Positions 1-10,819 of a stretch of DNA of 64,000 bases are shown in pieces. This DNA comes from Globisporangium splendens (Eukaryota; Oomycota; Peronosporomycetes; Pythiales; Pythiaceae). The stretch spans positions 213,766-277,765 of the forward strand of contig VFIW01000063.1 of NCBI GenBank assembly GCA_006386115.1, in the 5' to 3' direction. The notes beneath the pieces are model-generated. The model did no database searches. It was not told where the DNA came from and was given only the letters and a program-made list of their open reading frames with translations. Position numbers and translations under genes: made by a program. Every line of letters begins with the position of its first letter. The first letter of the stretch is position 1.

Positions 1-259
1 GACTGGCTGACCCACCCACCCGCTCAAATGAGCACATGAATGCTAATTATCCATTTACAGAGGTTTGCCTTTGCTAATAGAAATGCGACCTATACGTTGC
101 AATAATATGCAATTAGTGAAAACTATGAAGAAGACGAGGCAATCCAGAAGAGTGATGCCTCGCTCCAGTGACCTCACACACACGCTTTTCAGATTTTTAA
201 AAACGCTGGCTGAGATACAACAGGACGCACACAAGGGGGAGAATGAAAGATGACGGTGG

Positions 260-1754
260 CTAGCCGTACTTCTTCCACTCCATGCCGTCGGGCGCGACGC
301 GCTCCTTCTCGTAGTCCTTCGTCTGCACTTCGTTCCAATTGGTCGACAGCACTGTGCCGCCCGACGTTTGCTACACGAACAAATACAGCAACACAACGAC
401 AGCGTCACTTAAAAGTAGCCTTCCCAAAATCCACATTGGCAGCAGCACGACGCACAAAGGATTTGTTCATCGCACGGCGCGTATTTTCGTCGGCCCTGGC
501 ATAAATATCGCGAAACAGCTTCTGCATCGCCTCCTCGCCCTCAGGTTTCTCCGAATCGACCTCGTCGCTGATCGCCTTCTCGAGGCGGTTCCAGTCGCGT
601 TTGCTCGCGTACGGACGCGGCACCTGCTGCTCCTGTTTCTCTTCAAACACGGCGGAGGCGCCGGTGATGACTTTGGCGCCGCTGCGAAACACGGCTTGTT
701 CCAGTTGATCCCAATGCGCGCCGCTTGCGAGCTTCTTGAGTTTGATCTCGACTTTCGTGCTCAGCACTTTAAACGACGACTCGGCCACGACGACCTCGTC
801 AAACAACGGCTTGTGAAATGCGTCCACAAATGCACCGTCAACCTTGACTTGCACGCGGAGCTGAATGGAGAACACGCTCAGGAAGTTCTCATTAGCTCAT
901 TGCTCTATAGTATGCAAGGCGAGCGCCGTCCCAGCGACAACATACCTGCTTGGGTTCAATATCCACGATGACATCCTCCTGCACAAGCTTCTTTTGGAGG
1001 ATCGACACAGTGACATGGGTCGCCGACTGGTACCACTCGTGTCGAATCGAGCCAACCGCAGGCTGTAGCGGCAACGACGACGACGATCCTACTGCTGCTT
1101 GCTGATGGGAGTCGGTGACTTGATTTGACGACTTCCCTTGTTGAGAGACGTCTTTTGCAATATCTGGTAGCTCTTCATCGTCACCTACGCGCAAGCAATC
1201 GTCCCGTTATCAGAATGGTCCCTGAATGCACTGCACAGCAAACGAACAAACAAACATACAAACGTACTGTCCAGTTCTGCGTCGCACTTGCGGATCCACG
1301 TCTGGAATCGTTTCGCGAGCACGTCGTTACCCTTCTTCACCATTAACTTCCCATCGTCAAATGCCTTCTTCGCCTCACGGTACTGCTCCAATTCGAAATG
1401 CGCAATGCTACATACGCAGACAGCATTCAAATCACAACCCATCAGCACACACACACACACACATTCGCCACAGCAAAGCACACCACAAAAAACATCTAAA
1501 CGCATTCCTCACCCTTTGCGGAAATACGCCAAGTCCAGTGTGTGGTCCAGCGCCAGCGCACTGGTCGCGTCGGCCGCCGCTTCGTTCCACTTGCTGAGCT
1601 TCAGGTTTGCGGCTGCGCGCTTCGCGAGCACGTCGGCGCGCGCGCATGGCGCATCGGCCGCAGAGAGTGCCTCGAGCGCCCTCGAGTACGCGTCGATGGC
1701 GGCGGCGTACGCTTCGTCCACAAAGAGCGCGTTCGCGTCGTGCAGCAGCTCCAT
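260..1754 (-). CDS. SGT1: SGT1 co-chaperone (TPR-CS-SGS)
   Basis: This is the SGT1 family, an HSP90/SKP1 co-chaperone that stabilises SCF ligase and immune-receptor complexes in other eukaryotes. Five exons keep phase throughout: 1754-1513, 1407-1268, 1184-946, 887-456 and 370-260, giving 387 aa. The N-terminus ([16 protein letters not shown]) is a TPR domain over about residues 1-125. An acidic/Ser/Gln linker follows, then a CS (p23-like) domain recognised by [14 protein letters not shown] and [14 protein letters not shown]. The C-terminal SGS domain contains [13 protein letters not shown] and ends GMEWKKYG, as is usual for the family. The start was chosen because the TPR begins directly after it. 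An upstream in-frame extension exists but does not look like protein. All three family domains are present. Identity is nearly certain; only the exact exon ends are inferred. Confidence 0.93.
1446..1462. repeat. (CA)n microsatellite in SGT1 intron 1
   Basis: A short dinucleotide run of CA lies inside the first intron of SGT1. It is a simple repeat with no coding role. Confidence 0.8.
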
Positions 1755-1985
1755 CTTGGATGCTTTGTTGCTCTTTCTTCTGGAAGGTTCATGCCACATC
1801 ACCCAAAAGTATCTTTTGGCTGAAGGGTCACGGGTGATTGGGTGAATGGGTGCAACCGCTGAACCCATTTGGAAATGCACGAGTGGTTTGAAAAAGCTGG
1901 AGTGTATTTTGTATCTATTGCTTGCCGTTCATATCAATATCCCGCCAACCTTGAGGATGACCATGTAAAGTGAGTTGCCTACCAT

Positions 1986-3847
1986 TTATGAACGCACGCG
2001 CACGTTCAGGTACAAGTGCACGGGGCGTTTGAGCAGTGCTTCGATTTCCTCGCGGGCTGCGATGCCGACGGCGCGGATCGAGTCGCCATTCTGACCGACG
2101 ACCATCTTGCGGATGCGCGCGGCTGGCACAAAGATGTCTTGGTCGATGCGGATGCTCTTGTCCTTGAACTTGGTCCAGCCACTGGAGATAGCAGCACGAA
2201 CACACAAAGAAGGCAGTCAGGCTAAGTTCAACAGGCATACGAGCAGCAGCACACACAGGCAAAACATACACATTCTCCTGCTCGAACGAGTACGGCAGCT
2301 CCTTGTTAAAGCGGCGGAAGAGCTTTTCGCGGATGATCTCCGTCACGAGGTCCAGATCCGACTGGTCCGACTTCATCGACGAATGGTAGCTCCTACAAAA
2401 GAAAGTAGGAACACAAACAAATGGTCAACACATGATAAAATAAGGACCTCAAAAAGACTATTCAGGAAACGTTACCATGGTCTGTCGACGGCGTACGAGA
2501 GCAGCGTCTTCTTGAGGCGATGGATGCCCGTGCCTTTCACGGCTGACACCTTGAAGGTCTGCTCGTTGATGTACGCGAGCGGATTGAGCTCAATCGAGGT
2601 CCCGTCGCGGTCGTAGTGGGTCTTGTAGATGTCTTCGATCATCTGCGACAGATCCTTGATCTTGAGCTCCAGGTTCTTTTCCTCGCGTTGGCCGACCAGG
2701 TCGTACTTGTTCATGACGAGCATGATCGGAGACGACACTTGCGCCGACGTCGTGATGATCTTCTCCAACGCGTCCATCGCCGGTTCGTCCAGTCGCTTGA
2801 CTGCATCCACAATCAGCATCGACATGTCCACGCTCTCCACCGTCTCGGCCGCCGTCGTCACGAGCGAGCGCACGTACTGGTGGCTCTCTCTGTTTAGGTT
2901 ACAGTAGGCAAAGCGTACAAAAGCAAGTTAGTTAGAAGTATCGATACTTGGAACAGACCATGCGCTTGGACTTACTTGGGTTTGATGATACCGGGCGTGT
3001 CGTAGAACGTGAGTTGTTTCTCCTTCTCGGTCAGGATACCGAGCACGCGATCTCGCGTCGTGTTGTATTTTGCCGACACGGCCGATACGGTCACGCTCAG
3101 CAATCGGTTCATGATCGACGACTTGCCGGCGTTTGGACGGCCAATCACCGCGATATCGAGCGCCTTGGCGTTGTCTGGTTCGTCTGGAATCAGGAATTCG
3201 CGCTCGACCACCTCATCTGGCGCACTCTGCATGTTCGTAAACTGCTTCATTCGCTCTGGCACTGCGCGTCGAGATGGTTGTCGCTCGTACGGGCTGCCGT
3301 GCTCATACGCGTCCTCATTCTTGCGCAAGTGCAATGGAGCATGCGATCCGCTCTTTTCGCCGCGATACGATTGCTGCGGACCAGCGTATCCATCATCCTC
3401 GTCGTCCTCGCCGTCGTTGAGCAGACCAAGACGTCGCATGCGCATCTTGTTCTCGATCTCTTTCTTGGTGCGTGCCGGAAGCACAGGCGGTGGCACGATC
3501 AGCGTTCGCGCGCGCATGCTCTCCCACTCCTTCTCCAGATCACGCGGCGGCTCTGGCATCAGCTCTTTCTGTTCATGCATCGGCTCGTAGGATCGGCTGC
3601 TCTGCTTCTGGCGGTGCCGTTGCTGTTCCTGTGGTGGCGATGCTCGTCTGGCAGGTTTGTCGCGCGCATTGCGACTGCTGTCACGGCCACTGTTGCGGAC
3701 CTCGCCATCCTTCTCGCGGCTCTTCTTGGAGCGGTAGAACGCCACCTGGAACGTCGTGGCCGCACTCTGGTTCAGGCTGAGGCTCAGCGCTCCCGTGGCA
3801 CCGGCGGCGCCCGAACGCGCAGCGCGGCGCAGCAACAGCAGCTCCAT
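1986..3847 (-). CDS. Era-like GTPase (KH domain), probably mitochondrial
   Basis: Era family GTPases bind the 3' end of small-subunit rRNA and help assemble the small ribosomal subunit. Four exons (3847-2976, 2889-2476, 2392-2270, 2181-1986) join in phase to give 534 aa. The first 230 or so residues are a basic, low-complexity extension that starts with a short amphipathic stretch (MELLLLRRAARSGAAG), consistent with a mitochondrial presequence. The GTPase core shows G1 (GRPNAGKSS), G3 (DTPGI), G4 (NKYD) and G5 (SAVKG). The last exons encode the KH domain with the GxxG loop in VVGQNGDSIR. Mitochondrial location is inferred from the N-terminus and from the lack of any other reason for a eukaryotic Era. 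The N-terminal extension is long for the family. Confidence 0.9.
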
Positions 3848-4577
3848 GATGAGTGTGGCTCTGCTTGCTCGTCTGTGACGGTCAGCTGTATGATTGGCAC
3901 CAGCAATATGGGTTTTCCCAGACAGACGGGTTGGAATCGAGTCGTGGGTCCGTTCAAGACTGTTGCCTGACCCGTAGTGGACCGTAAGAAACCTGGCCCA
4001 CGTTTTCTCTATTTTCTTTTTTAGAAAAATAGAAAAAGTGCTTTTGGACCTTTTAATAGATCGTGCAGTTCAAGCAAGTGAGGCTTTGATGCGAAGGAGG
4101 GATTTAAATCACGAAACAGCAAATACCTTATTGAAGGGTGCACGCTGAGACTGAAGGAAGACTTGGAGGCATTTGCCATGCATCGCCATCGTGCGAGACT
4201 GAGCAAGACGAGCAGATACAAGTAAACTATTGACAGGTCCAAGAAAGCAAATGGCTCAAGGAAAGCGGCTTAATTCTGTTATTTTATAGCGTGTGTCTGT
4301 GTGGCTTGCTGCGACTCATTCACACTACATACCCCTTGTGTGTTTCTTATCTCTTTTACATATTTGTAGCCTTGTCACTTCGCCTCTTGAGAATCACGAC
4401 CCACGAGTTTCTCTCTTTCTCACCCTTTTTGTGTTTTGTTTTTGGTTTTTTTCTTTTCTTTTTCCAGATGCTCGGGCCATTTCGATATGCATAAACGACA
4501 GCACTTATGATCTATGCACACGTCACACTTGTTCCATATACGCATACCAGCTCGCACACAGGAGTGAAATCACTCGC
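3848..4577. other. Intergenic, AT-rich, no gene seen
   Basis: This stretch lies upstream of the Era gene and downstream of the small gene at 4.6-4.9 kb. It contains a pyrimidine-rich run (about 4400-4470). Short open frames here lack codon bias and domain signals. I see no supported gene. Confidence 0.5.
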
Positions 4578-4923
4578 TCACCTGGCGTTGAGGTGGACGC
4601 CCGACATCTTGCCTGTGAAGCGGCGTTGGAGCGCTGCGTGGCTGATGCCGCCACGCGAGCGGTTACCTCCGCCCGTGTTGAGCGAGTTGTTCTCCAGGAC
4701 GCCCTTGTCGTTCGCCACCATCATTTCCATTATCTCCTTGCACGTGCGCGAGAGCTCATCCTTGTTCTTGAGCGCGCGAAACAGCTCGAGGCACTCGGAC
4801 TGGCTCGGCTTGTGATCCATTTCTGGTCGTCGAAACAAATCAACAACGACGTTAATAACGCGGTCCGACTACAAAACCTGGTCTACGTACGCCAGACTCA
4901 CCATTGTCGACGGAGGCGTTCAT
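4578..4923 (-). CDS. Small conserved-looking protein of unknown function
   Basis: Two exons (4923-4902 and 4822-4578) separated by an 79-nt GTGAGT...CAG intron give 88 aa beginning MNASVDNEMDHKPSQSEC. The body (CLELFRALKNKDELSRTCKEI) looks like a short helical bundle, followed by a Gly/Asn/Arg-rich segment and ALQRRFTGKMSGVHLNAR. I do not recognise the family. GC-rich codon use in exon 2 supports coding. Two points are uncertain. The frame stays open upstream of the chosen ATG for about 50 codons but contains no earlier ATG. The last codons sit on CAGGTGAGC, which could instead be a splice donor leading to a further exon. It may therefore be a fragment of a longer product. Confidence 0.45.
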
Positions 4924-5597
4924 GGTTTGTGAGGATGCTGAGGTTGATGGGACTGGAGTTGAAGCGCTGCTTGAAGAGCTGGAGACGCTGGCGGCTCGGA
5001 CTCGATGCTGGGACTTGCGCTTGAGCTGGTAAAGTTCAAACTGAAGCCTCTCTCTCGCGAAGGACGAGGCGAGAGGTCAAGTCAAACCAGCGTCACTGGG
5101 GACGCGGCTGCTGCTTCCACTTTAAAAAAATCGAAGAGCGTGACGTTCAAAGAGCCTTTTTAACAGCAAAAGCGCTCCAAATTGACGACTCGCGCATGTG
5201 GTTTCGCTTCAATCACTTCAACTTCAACACCACCAGAAACAAACAAAAACAAAACAAAAAAAACTAGTTCGAACAGACTGCGCTCTGATTGGCGGAAACT
5301 TTAAATCCAAGCCAATCGCAAGCCGCCAACCGTTTTATGACGCTGGAAATTTATATCCCAAGCATTCTGATTTTCTAAACAGGAAACAGGGTGCCACCAA
5401 AGTCGAAATGAGCAATCATCATTTGTCCTAATGCTGTTTAGGAGAGCTCTTGGAGCTTTAAAGGGATCTTCGCTCAAAAGATCCGTTCGAAATGGCGCAT
5501 CATTGAACTTCAACACCTCTGCTCACCATCCCGCTTCAACGACAGCCGGTGAACCCATCTGCCTTTCCATCACGCGCTTTCGAAGAACTTCTTTCTG
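4924..5597. other. Intergenic, no gene seen
   Basis: This lies between the small minus-strand gene and the stop codon of the FN3-containing gene. It has A-rich runs (about 5235-5265) and short open frames without coding signal. It probably holds the promoter of the 4.6-kb gene. Confidence 0.45.
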
Positions 5598-8500
5598 TCA
5601 ATCTGCTTTCTCCCTTGAAAGCTTTTTGAGCACATGACGGCTTGGTGCTGCTCGTGTCTTGACAAACAGTGGTGCTGAAGGCGGCCCCCACCTGCTGGCG
5701 CTAAAGCCTGCGCAGACGCGGACGCAGTACGTCGCGTTCATGCGCAGATTGTAGAACGAGTGGCTGCCATTGCTGCTGGCGTTGCACACGCTACGTTCCC
5801 AACGCGGTGCAGCAGCAGGATCGCAAGATGCGTCCTTGCCTTCTTTTGTACCCCCGAGTCGAATCTCGGCGGCGTACATGAGCGCCGGTTCGTCGGCGAT
5901 TGGTAGCCATTTGATCTGACTCGTCATCAATCATGTCAGTCTCAGTAGTATGCACTGATAGACACCTCACAAAGCGTACCTGAATGACATTGTTGGCTGC
6001 ATTTACGATCTCGAGCCCAGTTGGTGGAGGCGATTGACGCGTCTCGTGTGTGCGAATCGCTGCCAACTGCTGAGCTTGCTTCTCGATGCTGTGTTCTGTG
6101 TCGTACAATTCCGCCAGCGACCGATGTGCAGGTCGACACTGAAACAAATTCACAAACCACGCACACACGATCCAGTTAGTTGTTGGTCAACTTTCCTTTT
6201 GCCCACATTTCACACAAATAGATCAGCAATCACCACGACGTACAGAGATCAAACCGAGGCTCACGCATGCCAATACTCCTGCATGTGTCGTCAATCCCTC
6301 CAATTCGAGGTGTAGCAATCGAAGGCACGCTTTAATTTGCTTTTTCCATCGTCTCGTCCTCGGTCCAATGACGGAATGCGTCGTGGTCTCCTTGATCAAT
6401 TGCAGCAGCCACGCATCACTCTCCGCGGCGTGTTGACTTGAAATATCATGTGCGTGAAGGCGAAGCGTGGCAGCAATGGCGCGCTGCGCTTCCCATTGCG
6501 CAAGCGCATCCGACGCAATGCGTGCTGCGTCGGATTTGTACTGGATCGCCGCTTTCTAATGAATCAGGGAAGTCCATTAGCCAAATCCAATCCATAGCGA
6601 TGAAAAGCTGCACAAAGTCATACCTGGAGCGCTGCGCGACGAAACAAGCACGCAAAGAACACGACGACAAGCACCACATTCCATGGTTGTGGCTGTGATG
6701 CTCCATGTGATGGCGTCACGTGCGACGCGTACAGCTGCTTGATCTCGGAGCTCGTGAGACTCGTGCCGTAGATCACGTTGGCGATGTTGCCCGCAGCGTC
6801 GCGCGAATCTGCCTCCGTCGTGACGCAACGCAGCAGCGCGACAAGGTTCGCTCGTTCATTTTGATACATCGCCATCGAGGACACAAGCCACGATTCGAGC
6901 GTCGAAAGTGGAAGCACGCCTGTGGCGGCCACTGCCTCAGGTTGCGATATGAGGGACGCGCTCGCTGCTGGTGCCTTGACGAGCACCGCGGCGATACCGT
7001 CAAGGCGATCGCAGAGAACTTCAGATGTGTGTTCTGCGATGCGGCACTCAAAACGGTTCAGCAGCAGCGACAATTCGGCTTCCACCATGGAATCCTGCAG
7101 CATCTTCCTCGCGTTTCCTTCTTCGATGCTGTCGGCAGCGCCAACGCCACTACTGCGTGGACTCGTTCGCGATGCCACCGCGTCTTTCAAGCACTGCAGT
7201 TTCGCACCAAGCACCGTCGTGGTCTCGAATGACTGCTTGGACCATTGCTGCCGCACATAGCACTCTGTCACGAGGAGAACAAATGGGAGGTACCCTTGGA
7301 GCAGTGAGTGTGTGCGGCTACTATCGTTGTCTGTTCCATGAGGCGCTGTGGCTGCCTCGTACAGTGCTCGATCGTTACGCTTCAGCATCGTGAGGTACAT
7401 TTCCGCAGCGCGAAGGTCCTGCGTGAGACGCTGGATCACGGCGTCCATGCGATAGCTCGTCGCGACGTGCTCCTGCATGCGCCAGCAGAGCTGCACACCT
7501 GCGCTTCGATGGCCAACTGGTCTTTACTCGTCGCGACCTGGAGCTCTGGAGCGCATCGTAAGCATTTGTGAGCGTAGCACATGACGTAGCGTCCAGTTGT
7601 TCCGACGGTGCATTCCTCCCTCGTGACGGTGCCGCTGCGCCACCTGTGAGCTCAATGTGATGCTTGACAAACACCACGCGTTTCACGAGAACAGAGTCGA
7701 GGGAACGGTATCGCTGCGCTTCACCTGAGAGCATCTGCGACAACATGCAGATGAGAACGAGAGAAAAAAAGCTGCTACTCATTATTCACCTCCTTCTAAC
7801 AAGCGAAAGCATACCTGGTGTTTTTCGGATTCTTGTTTGCGGATCTTTTCGTACACGCGCAGCTTCCGCGCCAAGAGATCGCACCATTTCTCCTGCTTGA
7901 TCGCGTCCAGACGCGCAATCGAGAGCTGCACGAGGGTCTTGTTACTGCTACTATACTGCTCCGTCCCACTTCCACTATTTGCATCGCCCGACGGCGAGCT
8001 ACTTGCATCTATGATATGCATCAGAGCGTCGTGATGCAGCCATTTGTGTCGCGGGTCAAAGCACATGAGCAAATGCACGGCACGTGCCTTGTCCGTGGCC
8101 TCGATCTGGTCGAGAGCACGATGCACGAGATCCTGCAATCGCTCAGCCCGTGTGCAGAGCTGCACGTCTTTAATGCTGGTATTGAACCATTCCAGACGCC
8201 GAACGTCCACAGTCTTGCACAACCGCGTCAGCTGCCGCTCGAGCACGACCACCTCGGCCTCGAACGCGTCTATGTCGTCGCCGCAATGTGTACGCAGCTC
8301 GTACAATTCGGCGATCAGCGATGTGTGGAACTCGCTCACGGAAAACCAGCTCTTGTACAGCGGATCCATCTTGAAATTGCGCAGGAGTTCATTCACGCGC
8401 ACAGCTTTCCCAAAGCCGTCGCGACAGTGCTGCAGCATCTGCGCCAAGTGCTTGTTGCGTTGCTTCGCGGTCGACAATTTTGACTGCATCGCGAGCAATC

Positions 8501-10819
8501 GGGACTTGCATTGCTCGCGGTCTTCAATGCTCGCTCGGAAGTGGTGCTCGGTTTGCGCTCGTTGACGCAGACTCTCGGCTTTTGCCTTTGACACCTTGGA
8601 AAGTAGCTCCATCAAGTGCTGCAGGTACGCTTTGCTCTCCAATGAGGCGCTCGTGAGGTGATTCCCAACGAATTCGTTCTGGAACTGCATCTTGAATTCA
8701 CATGCGAGGTGGCGCGCGCGGCGAAGATGCAAGAGCTCAGCGTCCACCAGCGATGCCATGTGCTGAAGAGATCGCCAAGTGTTTGAAGGTTCGTCCATAT
8801 CCAACGTGCAACATTCTTTGAGCTTCAGTATCTCTGGTGGCACACTTTGGAAAGCTGACCCAACTCCATCGAGCGCATCGCCATCACTGAAGGAAACAGG
8901 ACGCGGCGAGTAGTAGGGTTGAAACAGCCTCGTTGCGTCTACGGTCTTCTCTCGAAAGGCTCGTGCCTAAAGATAATAACAAACTTGTGAACACGTGGAT
9001 TTTAACCACACAGGTTGACATTTCTCTATACAAACACCATGCATGAACGTACCGTCGACAGCATCAAGTCTGAGACGAAAGCATCAAACAGCACACCCAC
9101 ACGGAAACTGCTTTGGTCGTTGACGTCGCACGCGAGCTTGGGCAGCGCATGACGGAGGTCGCCCTCGCTCGTCGTGCGTGAAAACTCACGCTGCTCCATG
9201 CGTGCGACCTCCAGAAACGCGCGTGCATCACCAAGGATGTCCGAGTGGCACGTCACGACAAGGTCCGCGACGATGGCCAGACCTCGATCGTACACTTTTG
9301 CCACGCGCGAAATCTCTTGCTGCTCGAATTGCGAGCGCACACTGAGGTGGTGACTCTGGTCACACGCTTCCTGGACAGCAAAGCGCTTCGTGGCCGTGGC
9401 CAACTGGGTCTCAACGCGCACCTTCCCGAGTTCCAGAATACGACGAGCGCAAAGTTTTAACGATTCGTGGAACGCCTCTCGCGCTTCTTCTGCGACGCGT
9501 GCATGCTGCTCCGCACCAGAATTGCCAGCATCATTATCGTCGTCTTCCATGCCCTCCAAGGTCTCTAGGTGAAGTAGGCACGAATCGGTTTGACTTAGCA
9601 GCTGCACGAGCTCCTGTTCCACCATGCAAGCTGCCTCGTTCGCTCGCTGCGACGATTCCATCAAGTCCTCGCGTTCTTTTAGCTCCATCAACGTGCACAC
9701 GAGCTTTTGCTCGTCGTCCCATTCTCGCTGTCGCTCGGCACACGACGTGATCAGCGCTTGCTTCCGTTGCTCGAGCAAAAACTGCAAGTGGCTCAATTCG
9801 TTCGCTTCTTCCTCGTACACCTTGAAAATCTTGCCGACCTGGCGCTGCAGTTCCACTTTGCGACGTGCGAATGCTTCCTCCCATTGCGTCTCACGGAGTT
9901 TGCGCTCGTTTCTCCGCCATTGCTCCAAGGACATCGAGAGCGGTGCATTCTTTGATGGATCGAGATTGTGGCTTCGCACAGCCGTCTGGGTAGCAGCCAC
10001 AGTGAGGCCATCGATCCACTCGCCTGTCGCTTTCACGATCGCTAGCAACGAAGGCGAAGCATCCGAGTCTTCAGCCATCGACGCCTTATTCGGGAGTACG
10101 TGTGCGGTCCGAGCGACGAGAGGCCAACAGCATACCATGCATGGTAAATGGTCACCATGGACACGACGCGCGCGCGCACTGACATCGTTCGTCGCGCTTG
10201 TAGTGAGGCAAGCGTTTGATGGAGCGGGGATAGATGTGAACCGGAGCTTGCTGGGTTCACTTGACGCCGTTGTCGTTGCCGAGGAACGATGCAGCGAGCG
10301 CATGGCCGCTTGGAATGCTCCAACGTTGTGCTTCCAGGCGAGGTACTCCTTCTCGACAGAGTACGCACTCGACTTCATACTTGCGGCTGCGTCCAGTTGC
10401 CAGATCGCTTTGAACTCGTCCACGTTTGCGAATAAAGGCTCGAGCTCCACGTGAAGAACTGGTTTGTGCGCTTGCTCCGCGGACGCCAACACGCTTTTGA
10501 GATTGCGTATTGCCGTCGATGAGCTGAAGAGCGCGTTGTACGTCACGAGGATCACTGCCCAGCACTCCTGTCGCCTCGCATCAACTCCAGCATTATCTTC
10601 TTGACCTTCGAGTCCGGATTGCTCTTGGTCGAGCCACAGAAAGTGCTCTTGCAGACAAATGCGTTTACAGAAGGGCTCCTGTGTCGCATCCACGCAAAAA
10701 TGGTGCAGACCAAAGAGCCATGCGTGCACGGCATTGTTGTGACGATGGCGATGGCTGCTCGGTGCTTCCTTTTCCGATACTTCAAGTGGGAAGAACACGT
10801 GGATGCACGAACTCAGCAT
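5598..10819 (-). CDS. Large coiled-coil protein with TIR-like block and C-terminal FN3 domain
   Basis: Minus-strand multi-exon coding sequence. The clearest exons are 10819-9053, 8966-7815, a block of about 7734-6624, 6555 to about 6286, 6139 to about 5990, and 5915-5598. Introns such as 9052-8967 and 7814-7735 have good GT/AG ends and keep phase. The first 130 residues resemble a TIR fold (HAWLFGLHHF, FLWLDQEQ, CWAVILVTYNALFSS, PVLHVEL). Long heptad-rich helical segments follow (for example ANELSHLQFLLEQRKQ). A hydrophobic run (VVLVVVFFACLF) is near the end of the 6.6-kb exon. The last two exons form a fibronectin III domain (PPPTGLEIVNAANNVIQ ... SFYNLRMNATYCVRVCA). The ATG at 10819 overlaps the upstream coding sequence out of frame, so this may be the 3' part of one gene running from 13524. 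Function unknown. Confidence 0.6.
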
